Part shown: positions 53,850-64,000 of the stretch, one piece after another
Numbering within the stretch: position 1 is the stretch's first letter
Layout: each line of letters begins with the position of its first letter
Assembly (NCBI GenBank): GCA_947044405.1
Contig: CAMRHE010000156.1
Coordinates: forward strand, 2,771,001-2,835,000
DNA from: Leptodactylus fallax
Lineage: Eukaryota > Chordata > Amphibia > Anura > Leptodactylidae
Reading direction: 5' to 3'
Length of the DNA: 64,000 nt
Program-made: the position numbers and the translations under genes
The notes under the pieces: model-generated
Told to the model about the DNA's origin: nothing
The model's input: the letters and a program-made list of their open reading frames with translations, nothing else
Databases searched by the model: none

Positions 53850-54975
53850 TTTAATAACATAAATAACATATTTCACCAATGTAAATAGAACTTAACAGCA
53901 GCATTAACAACCATTATTAGTGACTTTAAGGTTTAAGTACCGAAACTCCTCCATATTTATGAAGCTCAGTTCCTCAGAATCACTAGTATCACTGTCTTCA
54001 CTCTGTCATCTTCAGAGCCGTCTAAGGTTTCATCCTTAACTGACTGCCATGAGGTTTTCACCCACTCACAAACCTGGGTGATAGTGGACCTCTTCATTCG
54101 TCCAGTTGGTGTTAGATCATGATTTCCAGCAGCCATCCATTTGTTTCACTCTTCTCTCATGAAAACTTTAAATGGTTTGTTGATGGAAACGTCCAACGGT
54201 TGCAACTGGCTGGTAAGTCCCCCAGGAATTACGGCTAGATGGGTTTTCTCTTCTTTGAATCTCTTTTTTTGTGGCTTCAGTGATATGTGCCCTAAACTGG
54301 TAAAGCACTAATAATGCCAGTTTTTTTTTTTAAGAAGCCCTCCAGGACGTTTGGACCACACTTTTTCTATCCATATCTTCATGCCTTTTTCGTCCATCCA
54401 TCCTTTGTCATGAACATGAACTAGAACTCCTCTTGGGGTTGCCTTTTTTGGCATGTTTTTTCTCTTGAACATCAACATAACATTGGTGGCAGTTTGGTGC
54501 CATCTGCACAGCAGGACAACATAACCGTGTAATGTGTTTTCTCATGCCGAGGTTTTCACGGTTATGGTTTTGGCACACTTCAAATCAACAGTCTTGTTTG
54601 ATGGAACATAAAAAGTTAACAGGACTTCATCCATGTTCCCAATCTGGCTTATTTCAAATCCATTTTTCTTTCTTGCATCCAGTACAGATTTGTGAAAAGA
54701 CACAATCTTCGATTCATATTCTATGGGCATTTTTTGTGAAATCCTCTTTTAGTGCACATAGCAAGGCCACTTCTCTTCATAAATCTGTGACACCATGATG
54801 GTAATCCAGTTAAGTCTTCAATGCCTTTCTCTGCAGCAAGACGTTTGCAATGATCATTTTTGTAGATACTGAAAAGCCATTGCTCCTGTGGCATGTGATC
54901 CACTCTTTCATATCCACTTCTAACTGTGGCCATTTTGCAGCATGCCCAAAATTTCAGAGTGGGGTGGCATTAGAG
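53850..54975 (-). pseudogene. pogo/Tigger-like transposase relic
   Basis: On the minus strand, AKWPQLEVDMKEWITCHRSN (about 54945-54880) and, after a frame change, GLPSWCHRFMKRSGLAM (about 54810-54755) belong to the CENP-B/Tc5-type DNA-binding region. The catalytic core follows at 54730-54542 with FHKSVLDARKKNGFEISQIG, the first Asp in NMDEVLLTF, and KTVDLKCAKTIT. Then come ADGTKLPPML (about 54505-54475) and KDGWTKKA (about 54405), where a Met-Asp-Glu-type motif usually stands. Stops and frameshifts are numerous. The far N-terminus is replaced by family A sequence. Confidence 0.75.
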
Positions 54976-54979
54976 AAAA

Positions 54980-55428
54980 AGTGCATTTGTGCGACTTTCT
55001 TACAGGCTTTGTTTTTATGACATTCACTGTGCAGCCAAAATGACATGTCACCTGTATTTTATGTTTCGGTACGATTTTGGGGATACCCCTTAACAAAAAT
55101 CCAAAACTTTGCAAAAAAAAAAAAATTTTTTTTTTTTCGATATTCTGACACCCGTAACTTTTTTCATATTTCCTTGTACAGGGATACATAGGGCGTCTTT
55201 TTTGTGGGGCCAGGTGTACTTTTTAGTTAAACCATTTTGGGGAAAGTCTACTGCTTTGATCAAATTTTTATCAGAGGCGAAACTGTGAATAAAAGGCGGT
55301 TCAGCACTTTTGATTTTTTTCCCCGTTACAGCGTTCACCGTATGGAAAAAATATTTTTAGAAGTTTGTAGACCGGGGGTTTTTGGACACAGGGATACCTA
55401 ATGTGTATGTGTTTCTCAATAATTTTTT
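54980..55428 (-). repeat. High-copy repeat family A, inverted segment
   Basis: TGGGGCCAGGTGTACTTTTTAG, GCGTTCACCGTATGG, AGACCGGGGGTTTTTGGACAC and GATACCTAATGTGTATGTG are the complements of 49670-49745. It continues beyond LINE III at 61688, so LINE III inserted into this copy. Confidence 0.7.
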
Positions 55429-55445
55429 CACTTTATATGTATTCT
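55429..55445. repeat. Target-site duplication, left copy (LINE III)
   Basis: CACTTTATATGTATTCT here is identical to 61671-61687. The two copies bracket LINE III exactly, one next to its oligo(A) end and one next to its 5' leader. Confidence 0.93.
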
Positions 55446-55689
55446 TTTTTTTATATAACTGTAATTTTATTGAAAAGTTTTTCATTAACAAGGAATAAAG
55501 AAAAAACAAAAAAACAATAATAATCAAACAAACAGGAAGCATTGAGGTAAATAGAGGCTATCTGCCTCCTCCCCCTTAAGCAATATGCATTTAAATTAAG
55601 CAGTGAACAAGGGAGGGGGGGAATGGAGGGGTTAAGAAGACAAGGGTAGGACCAAAGGGAAGGGGGGGAGGGAAGGAGAGGACTAGAGA

Positions 55690-58600
55690 TCAGAGACCCT
55701 GTGATGTACAATACATGTCCCAGGGTGCCCAAATAGCCCCAAAGGCTTCCCGTGAATTATGTAGGCCAGCAGTCAGGTATTCAAGACTCCTCACATCCTT
55801 CATTCTAGCCACAAGCTCAAGACTAGATGGGGGACTCACCTTCTTCCAGTTTCTAGCTATGAGAGTTTTAGCTGCAGTACAAAGATGCAAGAAAAGCCTG
55901 GATGACTTATTGCTCAGGTGTCTGGGGGGAAGGTTCAGGAGATAAAGAAGAGGGTCAAGAGGAACCTCTTGCAAAAAGAGAGCAGTCGTCAGAGTCCTGA
56001 CCTCCCTCCAAAAACCGAGGATGAGAGGACACGTCCAAAAGATATGGTGCAGGGTACCCACCACAGCTCCACAGCGCCAGCACCATGGGGGAACTAATGG
56101 GTTTAAAGTATGAAGGAGAGCCGGAGTATGATACCAATGCATCAACAGCTTATACTGCGTTTCCCTAAACGTAATGCACTGAGATGATTTCTGGGCCCGA
56201 GACCATACAATCCGCCACTGTTCCTGGGAGATGGGTTTACCCACCGCCTCCTCCCATTTAAGCATATAGCGATGATTAACAGGAGAGCCTGTAGTTTGTG
56301 AGTTAAGAAGTTGGTAAATAGAGGATATAAAGCCCCTAGTGGACGTGCCTGCACGGCAAATCTTTTCAAAAGCGGTGGGGAGTGACACCTTAAGAGACCC
56401 ATGGAGGGAGCGGACAAAGTGAACCACCTGCAAGTAATGGAACCATTCAGTACCTGGCAGGTTTTGATTAGCTGTAAGATGAGCAAAGGACCTGAGTTCC
56501 AAGGTTCCAGGGTCAACCATATCAGCAATCCGGTAAAGGCCAGCTTCAGACCACACTTTAGTCATGGCAGAAGTCAGGCTCTCCGGGAGAAGGGGGTTGT
56601 ATAGTATGGAGACCATAGATGAGCGCGGGGACATCAGGGAGAATCTAGCACAACAGGTAGACCAGATAGATCTAGTAAACCGAATGGGGCCCAACAGGTA
56701 CGAGGCAGGGGGGGTGGGGGGGGAGCTGACCCACAGAAGCGCGTTAGGATGCATGGGTGCCAGCCATAGCTTCTCTATCTGCACCCATCTGGTGTATGCT
56801 GGCATAGCCGCCCAGAATGGGATATGGCGTAAGTGGGCCGCCCAGTAATAATGTAACAGATGTGGGACAGCCATACCCCCAGACCCCCTATCCGCCAGCA
56901 TAACAGATCTAGGTATTCGGTGTCGTTTTGCTTTCCAGATAAACTGGAAGATAGCTTTCTGTAGGTTCCGTAATTCTCCCCGAGGTATCGCGACTGGGAG
57001 CGTCTCGAAAAAATACAGTAGCTTCGGGAGGAGAGTCATCTTGACCGCAGCAATTCTCCCCAAAAGGGAGATAGGCAAGGGTTGCCATTTGTCCAATAGG
57101 ACTCTTAGCTCACAAAACAACCACGGGTAGTTTGCCGAGTAGAGGGTCGCATAGGAGGTGGATATATGGACTCCCAGGTACCGGATAGAGGACTCCCGCC
57201 ACTGGAAATCGTAATTACTGCGGAGGAGAAGGAGAAGGTCCCGTGGGATGTTAAGTGGGAGTGCCTCAGTCTTCGCGGGGTTCACCTTATACCCTGAGAG
57301 ATCACCATAGGTCTCTAGCGAGCGCAGCAAGTTTGGAAGGGTAGTATGAGGGGAGGTGAGAGTGAGGAGTACATCGTCCGCGAAGAGAGATATCTTAAAT
57401 TCCTTATCTTGGACCATGATCCCCTTGATATTAGGGTCTCGCCTAATCTTGGCCGCTAGCGGTTCAATGCAGAGGGCAAATATGATGGGTGACAGGGGGC
57501 AACCCTGCCTAGTGCCATTTCGAATAGGGAAGAAGGGCGAAGATGCATGGGGAAGCTTAATTGCTGCTGAGGGTAAGGAGTAAAGGGCCTGGATAGCTGT
57601 GAGAAACGGTCCCGTAAGCCCGAACGCCTTAAGCGTAGTATGCATAAACGACCAATTTATGCGGTCAAAAGCCTTTTCAGCGTCCAGGCTCAAGAGAAGG
57701 GCCGGGGTAGAATAATGATTGGCCACCTCCACCAAATCCACAGTCCTCCTGGTGTTGTCACCACCCTGACGACAGGGGATGAATCCCACCTGGTCCTTAT
57801 GGACAAGCAGAGGGAGCCAAGCATTCAGTCTATTGGCTAAGAGTTTGGTGAAAAGTTTCAGGTCCGTGTTCAGCAAAGCAATCGGTCGGTAGTTAGCACA
57901 ATCCTGCAAGTCCTTACCCAGTTTAGGGACCAATGTGAGTAGTGAAGAGAGCATAGTCGGGGGTATAGGGGAACCTGAAAGGAAGGAATTGAAGAGGGAC
58001 AATAGATGAGCAGAGAGTTCACCCTGGAAAACCTTATAATAATTGTAAGTGAACCCATCTGGGCCTGGGGCTTTCCCATTTGGGAGGTCCCTCAGGACCC
58101 CTTCTAGTTCCTCCCTGGTGATGGGGGTGTTCAGGGAGGTTAAGGCCTCAGGAGGAAGGCGTGGGAGACAACAATCCTTTAAATAGTCTTCCAGTAGTGT
58201 TGAGTCATCCCCAGGGAGTAGTGCTCGTGGGGGGGGTAAGTCATACAGCTTAGAGTAGTAAGAGTGGAACGCCAGCGCCACAGCATCAGGGTGATGTTGA
58301 AGAGTACCCGCGGGGTCACGGACAGAGTGTGGTGTGGAAGAGGCCCGATGATCCCTGAGGGTTCCTGCCAGGAGGGTATGAGATTTATTACCTCGTTCAA
58401 AAAACCTCTGACGGGTATAAAGGAGAAGTCGTTCCACATGGCGGGTCTCCAAATCACGGAGGTCCGCCCGGGCCAGGACCAAACGGCGAAGAACCCCCAG
58501 GGATGGATGCGCTGCCAAAGTCGTCGTAAGGGACCGAATACGGGCTTGGAGGAGCTGTTCCTGGACCTGTCTGTCCCTTTTAAGCCTAGAAGCCAATGCG

Positions 58601-59499
58601 ATACAGCATCCTCTCATGACCGCCTTATGGGCTTCCCAGAGAATGGCAAGAGAGTCTACCGAGCCTAAGTTGTCCCTAAAATAATCTATCAAGTGTGTGC
58701 GCAGGGTCTCGAGGGAGGTCGGCGAATTGAGCAGTGTTTCGTTAAGACGCCAATGACATTGGCGAGTAGGCACTGGAGTCGTAGATAAGGTAACCACGAC
58801 TGGGGCATGATCAGACCAGGTGAGAGGGCCAATGTTCGTGTCCCTAAGCAAACGAAGAGCGGGAGCATTTCCAAAGAAGTAGTCAATCCGGGTGTGAGTG
58901 TTATGAGGGTGAGAAAAGAAGGTGTAGGAGCGCGCCGTAGGATTGTCCACTCACCAAAGGTCATACAAAGAGTGGGCGCGGATCAGCCTGCGGAACTCCC
59001 TTGCAAGTTGGGCCAACCTATGGGGGGTTGGGCCCTGGGGTAACGCCAGACGATCCGCCCGTTCAGAGAAGACCATGTTAAAGTCTCCCCCCACCAGCCA
59101 AGCTGATGGTGGGAGAGCGCGCAGACGGGAGAATACCCGGCGCAAGAACGGGATCTGCGCTGAATTGGGGGCATAGACATTGCATAAAACAATCGGGGCA
59201 CCATAAAGGAGCCCCTCCAAGATAACAAACCGGCCACCTGGGTCTATGTGGGAAGTCATCACTGCAATTGGGCAGGATCGAGAAAGAAGGATAGCCACCC
59301 CAGCTCTGCGTCGATTGTGGAAGGCCGAAAAAGCTACGGGAAAATAATGCTTAGCGAAGGCAAAAGTACCAGCGCGGTCAAAATGAGTCTCCTGAAGAAA
59401 CGCCACATCCGCTCGTAAGGAGCGGAGTTCTCTAAGGACATGGCGCCTTTTAATGTTGGAACCCAGGCCCTTGACATTAATTGTCACGCACCTAACCAT
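55690..59499 (-). pseudogene. LINE III ORF2: endonuclease and reverse transcriptase, one stop
   Basis: From MVRCVTINVKGLGS at 59499 the frame runs 1269 codons to 55690, with a single internal TGA (plus-strand 58951-58953) after SLYDLW; a CGA-to-TGA change would explain it. The endonuclease has the Glu in FLQETHF, GDFNMVFSERADR, and past the stop RIDYFFGN and WSDHAPVVV. The reverse transcriptase has ANYRPIALLN, SLDAEKAFDRINW, NGTRQGCPLSP and the catalytic ISLFADDVLL. A C-terminal CWRCGAVVGTLHHIFWTC motif completes the protein. It nicks target DNA and copies LINE RNA. An upstream in-frame Met at 59598 adds 33 residues without family support. The stop leaves only part of the endonuclease. Confidence 0.95.
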
Positions 59500-60068
59500 T
59501 GGGACCCAGGATTGGAGGACAGTGGCGGATTGCAATAAGCTCACCCATCTCACATGACGCTGGCAAGTTTCCCTCGGAGAGGCAAAAGGGCAATCCACAA
59601 ACAGGAACCCAAAGTCGAGGCAGGGTCTCTAGATCAGGGGAGGGGGGGGGAAAGAGAGGGAGGGAGGGAGGCAAAAGACATCATAAATGACAAAGTAAAA
59701 ATAAAAACAGTTAAACAATACTTTGTGGGCGAGGCTAAGTCACTCGCCTGGGGACCAATGAGGGCAGCCAGAGGTCCAATCAGGATCAATGGCCGCACAG
59801 TCCAAGTATCCCCTTAGGGGGGAGAGCGTGGACAGGAGGTCGGAGGGGAGGCGGTGGATCCCCAACCACCAGTAAAAAGAAGGAAGGAAGGGGAGTCACC
59901 GGAACCCCACCCCGCCCCACTCCGCTAAAACAATCCAATAATAAGCATAATAGATGAGACCCGTAGACCTAAAAAAAGAAAAAAAGAGAAGCAAACATAA
60001 CATTAAGGCATGCAGATTCCAAAGCACCACCGAGAAAAGGGAGAACGTCTCAAGGGGGGGCAGCCTCC

Positions 60069-61573
60069 TCAGGGATCAGTCTCCAGCCGGGGCCTCCGAG
60101 TGGTCACCACCGCGGAGGATGCATGACGTCGTCTGGGCTCCAATCGTTGCCAAACCAGGGTGGGGGAGGGGGGTGGAGAGAATAGCTCCCAGTCTGTTAA
60201 ATCCGGCAGGGGAACATCCAATAGGTCACAGAAGAGAGGCAAATCCGCAAAGGAGCGAAGCGTAGCGGAGCGACTATCCCTACGAGCAATGAGAGCAAAC
60301 GGAAATCCCCACCGGTAAGGAATTTGGTGCTCCTGAAGAATCTGGAGGAGGGGTCGGAGATGGCGGCGTTTCTGGAGGGTGATTAGCGACAGATCCTGAT
60401 AGAATTGTAGTGGAGCTCCCTGAAACTCGAAGTCTTTGAGTTTGCGCACTTTGCTCATTATAGCCTCTTTAAGGGTGAAGTCGTGGAGGCAGCAGATGAC
60501 ATCACGGGGTGTGGCGGAAGATCCTCTGGGTCGAAGGGCTCGATGTGCCCTATCAAACTTAATTTTGTGGGACGGGGGCTCCTGCAGTATAGTGTTGAAG
60601 ACAGCCTCCAGCAGAACAGGCAGATCCTCAGATTGGTCAGCCTCTGGGAGTCCCTTGACGCGTATATTGTTGCGCCGGCCCCTGTTGTCAAGATCCTCCA
60701 AGTGGCGTTGCATGTCCCGTATAGCTGAACCCTGTTCAGTGGTAGTATCATGCAGTGAGGCAACATAGTCCCTGGTAGTGTCATGGTCATTCTCCAGCGT
60801 GTCCATTCGGTTAGCAATGGAGTGTAAATCAGTGCGGAGGGTAGCAATTTCAGATCGGAAGGATGCTGTGATTTCCGCAACCATACTTTAAGGTCTTGTT
60901 TAGTAGTAAGTTGAGGAAGAAGGTCCGCCATGGATGATGGTGCTGAAGATGGGCCTGGGATACAACTCTGGGGGTACAGGACTGGAGGGGGGAGCCATAA
61001 TCCTTGGGAGTGCGGGGCAGAGGAGCCCCTACGCCAGCGTCCCTCACCACGCCATCCCCCTCTGAGCCATGGAGGGGGGGGGCGATGGGGGAAGATAGTA
61101 GCCGGGGGGGCCACAGAGACCAGCTCTGTGGCCACAGGCTGCAACTCATCAGAGGTGCAGGAGGGAGCAGAGCCACTGACCTCAGAACTCCTTGAGAAGC
61201 TGGAAACATCGGGGGTCCTCTCATGCCGCTCTGCCAGGAGTGCTGGTGAAGCAGAATGTAGTTGCTGGGACATCCCAGGGTGAGGAGACTGTGGGAGTAC
61301 TCGTGCTGGGGAAACTGTGGGTTGCCCAGGCGCCGACAGGGATCTCTGTTGAAGCGGCGCTCCGCTGGCTGACAGGGGGAGCGCGGGAGGAGAGAAGCTG
61401 CGCTGCGACCCCTGTGCCTGGAGAGCGGAGGAAATCCAAGATGGCCGCCCCGCAGCAGCCTGGCCCGGTAGAGAAGGTCGCTGGGCCAGAAAGGCGTCCA
61501 GGGTGGCCCCCCCAGACCTCTCCACGGGCGCTGGGGTGCCCGGGGCCACCTTCCTCGGTAAGCGCTTGCCCAT
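60069..61573 (-). pseudogene. LINE III ORF1: RNA-binding protein, one frameshift
   Basis: The N-terminal part (61573 to about 60895) opens MGKRLPRKVAPGTPAPVERS and is rich in Pro, Ser, Gly and Ala, probably disordered, ending MADLLPQLTTKQDLK. A one-base shift near 60890 moves the rest (60884-60069) to another frame: a coiled coil (about MVAEITASFRSEIATLRTDL), the RNA-binding core NRGRRNNIRVKGLPE, FDRAHRALRPRGSS and PRDVICCLHDF, then EHQIPYRWGFPF in the C-terminal domain. It would coat LINE RNA as a trimer. Total length is about 500 residues. The frame overlap at 60458-60884 shown by a longer shadow frame is not coding. Confidence 0.92.
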
Positions 61574-61670
61574 ACTGCGCTTGCTGAGGGGTCCACGGGT
61601 CTCAGTAGCGAGCGGAGGAGCGGAGAAGGACCTGCGCGCGTGCTACTCCATGCGCGTCCAGGCCACGCCC

Positions 61671-61687
61671 CACTTTATATGTATTCT
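61671..61687. repeat. Target-site duplication, right copy (LINE III)
   Basis: This is identical to 55429-55445, immediately beyond the 5' end of LINE III. Confidence 0.93.
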
Positions 61688-62650
61688 ATGGATATGAACT
61701 TTTATTTTTTTTTATAGTTTTCAAAATGTTGTTTTGTTTTTTTTTTCACTATTTTATTATGTCCCATAGACTGCAATACAACTGTATTGCAGTCTATAGG
61801 AGATTCTGTACATTACTAGTGAGGCTGGTCATAGACCTGCCTGTGGGAGCCGGCCTGCAACAGTAAAGAATGGACTCTGATCGTGGGCATTAGCTCCGGG
61901 ACTCTGCTGTATATTACATTGGAGACCAGGTAGCTATGGCAACTGCTCTGCAGGAGCAGTCGCCATCTTTAAGGACCCGGCATCCACCGTAATAAAACTG
62001 CAGATGTCGCGAAGGGGCTGGAATGTGTGGGACATGATAAAGTCAAATATGGGCACCGCAGGCTTTCTTCTAACGTGCCTGCGCCTCCTGTACCCTCCAT
62101 CTCACTATAGCGGTATGTCGCAATGGGTTCTCTGCTCCTACCTCCTTTCCTTCGTACCGTCGGGACAAACCAGGAAGGAGGCACGTACGGGCGCTGCAGG
62201 CTTTCTTGTCTTAACGTGCCTGCACCACCTGTACCCTACTTCCTAGCACTATGGGATGCCGCTCCCCCCCCCACAAACAGCTACATTCGGACTATAACAC
62301 GCACCCCAATTTTCCTCCCACATTTGGGGGAAAAAAAGTGCGTCTTATCGTCCGAAAAATAGGTACTTATTTTTATATTTACACTTAGTGTTCAAGTCCC
62401 AGTATGGGACTAAGTGGCGCAGTTGCTACTATAATACATGGGACTGCCTTGTATTACCATATTCCAAAGTGAAAATGAAAGCCTCACTATAAAAAATGGC
62501 TGTTTGGTAAAGTTTTATAGTGAGGCTTGCGAGGATGATGTGGGGGCCTTCAGTAGACCCCCTGTCATCAATCGCATTGCAGGGGTGCCAATGTAGGTGA
62601 AAACACAAAATGTCCCCTTAGATGCCACGATCAGTGAGTGCTGTTATTCA
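61688..62650 (-). repeat. High-copy repeat family A (continued) and pogo-like right end
   Basis: The family A copy cut by LINE III resumes: ATGTCCCATAGACTGCAATAC with TGTATTGCAGTCTATAGG forms a hairpin, and AGGTAGCTATGGCAACTGC matches the block near 45470. Two imperfect copies of a segment with GCAGGCTTTCTT, AACGTGCCTGC and CCTGTACCCT lie at about 62058-62098 and 62191-62238. Bases 62287-62363 form the hairpin right end of the pogo-like element. TTCAAGTCCCAGTATGGGAC at 62391 is family A again. Confidence 0.5.
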
Positions 62651-62749
62651 GCTATCTCCAGTATTCCGATTGAAATGAATGGAGCAGTGCACGAGCTGCT
62701 GACCTGTTATGGTTTTGATACAAGGCCCCACAAAAGCAAGCAATAGAGT

Positions 62750-63310
62750 CAGCTATTTAAAAACAGCATACTACTGTGAGCCAAGACAGACACCAAGGTG
62801 CCTTCACCAGTGCCTGCCACAAGGCCGGTTGGACTTTCACTGAATCTGGTACTCTGAATTGTCACCAAACAGAAGGATGTACCAATAGTAAACGCACTGC
62901 TGGCTGGAACCAAAACAAAACCCACTGTAATTTACATAGCCGAGTAGAGGCAGGAGACAAGTCTTACAGGCATGGGTCAGAACCAGGAGAGGACGTCAGA
63001 GGCAAAACATAGGCAAAGGGTCAAAAATCCAAACAGGCACATCACATGCAAAATCAACAGACAATAGAGAATCCAGAAAAACAATCCAGGGGCTCAGTAT
63101 GAAACAAAAAAAGACAATCAGATACAGAGCCAAACTAGGCAGTGAACAAACATTAGTTCCCACCTATGTCAGGAGGGCAGGGTCTTATATAGACCACCTC
63201 AGCTGCTAATTGAATCAACCCAGGGAACTTCAGAAACTGTAGAAGCTTCCCAGGTTGACACGGCAACATTAAAAGGTGAAGCAGCCAGATTGAGAATCCT
63301 CACAAGACCA
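62750..63310. repeat. Possible solo LTR remnant
   Basis: GGTCAGAACCAGGAGAGGAC, GGCAAAGGGTCAAAAATCC and GGAGGGCAGGGTCTTATATAG are reminiscent of reverse-oriented Gypsy LTRs in frogs. I see no internal sequence and no clear ends, so this is a guess. Confidence 0.25.
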
Positions 63311-63420
63311 CTGCTCTCTTGATCAGTTAAGGTCTAAGTGGTTGGACCCCCACTGATTTGCAAGTTATTCCTATGTATAGGGGATCACTTGCTTTCTTGA
63401 GAAAACCCCTTTAATCTTGC
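63311..63420. repeat. Anuran interspersed repeat (family C), right end
   Basis: AGTGGTTGGACCCCCACTGATT and GAGAAAACCCCTTTAA match the right end of the copy at 50160-50250. Confidence 0.55.
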
Positions 63421-63447
63421 AGACATATAGTGCACAGACAGTGGCAC

Positions 63448-63723
63448 TCACCTTTTCTTTTTCAGACAATCATTCTTCCAGAAGCCACCTCTCTCCAAGA
63501 AAAACATCAAGAACAGACTGACATTCTGCATGAAATACAGGGAATGAAGTGCAGGGGACTGGGGCAAAGTTATTTTCTCTTTTGAAGTTCCCTTCAGACC
63601 GCTTAGGACATCTGGAAGAATGATTGCCAGAGAAGAAAAGGTGATCGCTGCCACACGTCCTGTTCTGTGTAATGCCAACAGTAAAACATCCTCAAACCAT
63701 TCATGTGTGGGGTTGCTTTTCAT
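63448..63723 (-). other. Possible host exon with strong splice donor
   Basis: On the minus strand a 91-codon frame (THEWFEDVLLLALHRTGRV, then ITFSSLAIILPDVLSGLKG) runs to GAAAAGGTGAGTGCC, with a textbook 5' splice site after AAAAG at about 63453 (plus-strand CTCACCTTTTC). The protein is not repeat-like, has Leu-rich stretches, and matches nothing I know. The upstream acceptor is not clear: only about 30 bp separate the frame from a fold-back element at 63733. Another frame of the same stretch is also open for much of its length, so coding status is uncertain. Confidence 0.25.
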
Positions 63724-63732
63724 CCAAGGGAT

Positions 63733-64000
63733 GGGTTCACACTACCGTTGATGGCCGTTCTGATAGTGTCCATTAAAAAAAGAAAAAAAAACCGGACAAC
63801 TATCATAACAGACATTAACGGACACTAACTGATGTTAATGTGTCTGTTTTTTTAACTGATCCAATTAATGGATTAGTTAAAAAAAATGGACACATTTGCA
63901 TCAGTTAGCATCAGTTTGTGTCCGTTTTTTAACACTGTCCGTTTTTTTTTTCCTGCTTTCTGAGCATGCGCAGAAAAAAAAACGGACATAAAATTACGGA
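63733..64000. repeat. Fold-back (MITE-like) element cut by the window end
   Basis: GGGTTCACACTACCGTTGATGG opens it. Inside, AACGGACACTAACTGATG pairs with CATCAGTTTGTGTCCGTT, and TAACTGATCCAATTAATGGATTAGTTA is a palindromic centre. The right end lies beyond base 64000. Confidence 0.7.

Larger units (their letters stand above)
55446..61670 (-). mobile_element. Near-intact L1/Tx1-like LINE (LINE III)
   Basis: On the minus strand the 6.2-kb unit has a short GC-rich leader (GGGGCGTGGCCTGGACGCG), ORF1, ORF2, a 3' region with AATAAA, and an oligo(A) end. A perfect 17-bp target duplication flanks it. ORF1 has one frameshift and ORF2 one stop, so it inserted recently or was damaged recently. Its structure is that of the vertebrate L1 group, and its ORF2 shares the motif set of LINE I and LINE II. 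Confidence 0.95.
53757..62363 (-). mobile_element. pogo/Tigger-like DNA transposon relic, split by LINE III
   Basis: The left end TCGTATTTTTCAGACTATAAGACGCAC and the complement of the right end (CCTATTTTTCGGACGATAAGACGCAC) are inverted repeats flanked by TA (53755-53756 and 62364-62365). A second copy of the GACTATAAGACGCAC-like unit lies inside each end. Without LINE III (6.2 kb) the element would be about 2.4 kb, a normal size for this group. A degenerate DDE transposase lies on the minus strand next to the left end. Family A-like sequence fills the rest, so the two ends may belong to different copies. Confidence 0.5.

Noticed and set aside
57356..58668. Several plus-strand frames of 75-134 codons
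   Set aside because: All are antisense to LINE III ORF2, which has full motif support on the minus strand.
60458..61573. A single 371-codon protein across ORF1
   Set aside because: The last third is out of frame with the conserved RNA-binding core; the real protein switches frame near 60890, so this is an N-terminal ORF1 piece plus shadow sequence.

Overview
This window is vertebrate nuclear DNA, almost certainly from a frog or toad. It holds no complete host gene that I can support. The organism is inferred from content: Tc1 elements with long terminal inverted repeats, a Rex1-type LINE, L1/Tx1-like LINEs, Penelope-like elements with a GIY-YIG domain, chromodomain Gypsy elements, and short inverted-repeat elements of kinds I recognise from anuran genomes. 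The window looks intergenic or intronic, and nearly every long open frame belongs to a transposable element. Family names come from reading motifs, not from a database search.

Layout. 1-940: a short inverted-repeat element. 965-4712: a decayed L1-like LINE (LINE I). 5157-9360: a Gypsy element (Gypsy I) with two LTRs, a Tc1 (Tc1-A) in its protease region, and most of pol deleted. 9585-12892: two related minisatellites, one inside a hAT-like non-autonomous element. 12985-13985: a Penelope fragment, a small fold-back element and a Tc1 relic. 14462-19595: an element with CACTGG ends and a TTA duplication, carrying an uncharacterised open frame split by a Rex1-type LINE. 20425-26900: small repeat fragments, then a long Penelope-like element split by Tc1-B. 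27040-31880: a second decayed L1-like LINE (LINE II) split by Tc1-C. 31944-33592: Tc1-D with an uninterrupted transposase. 33600-34560: an old Tc1 relic. 34667-38455: a reverse-strand Gypsy chromovirus (Gypsy II) with one LTR. 38961-39715: a truncated, near-identical copy of Tc1-D. 40330-53755: fold-back elements, one high-copy repeat family (called family A here) and three more Tc1 copies, with some unassigned stretches. 53757-62363: a pogo/Tigger-like relic with family A sequence inside it and a nearly intact 6.2-kb L1-like element (LINE III) flanked by a 17-bp target duplication. 62364-64000: repeat remnants, a possible exon with a good splice donor, and a fold-back element cut by the window edge.

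The genes do not form a pathway. The region reads as layers of insertion: Tc1-A in Gypsy I, Rex1 in the CACTGG element, Tc1-B in Penelope, Tc1-C in LINE II, and LINE III in family A within pogo. The youngest-looking pieces are LINE III (one stop in ORF2, one frameshift in ORF1) and Tc1-D (intact 340-residue transposase). The best candidate for a poorly described system is the CACTGG-ended element at 14462-19595, whose conserved protein matches no transposase family I can name.
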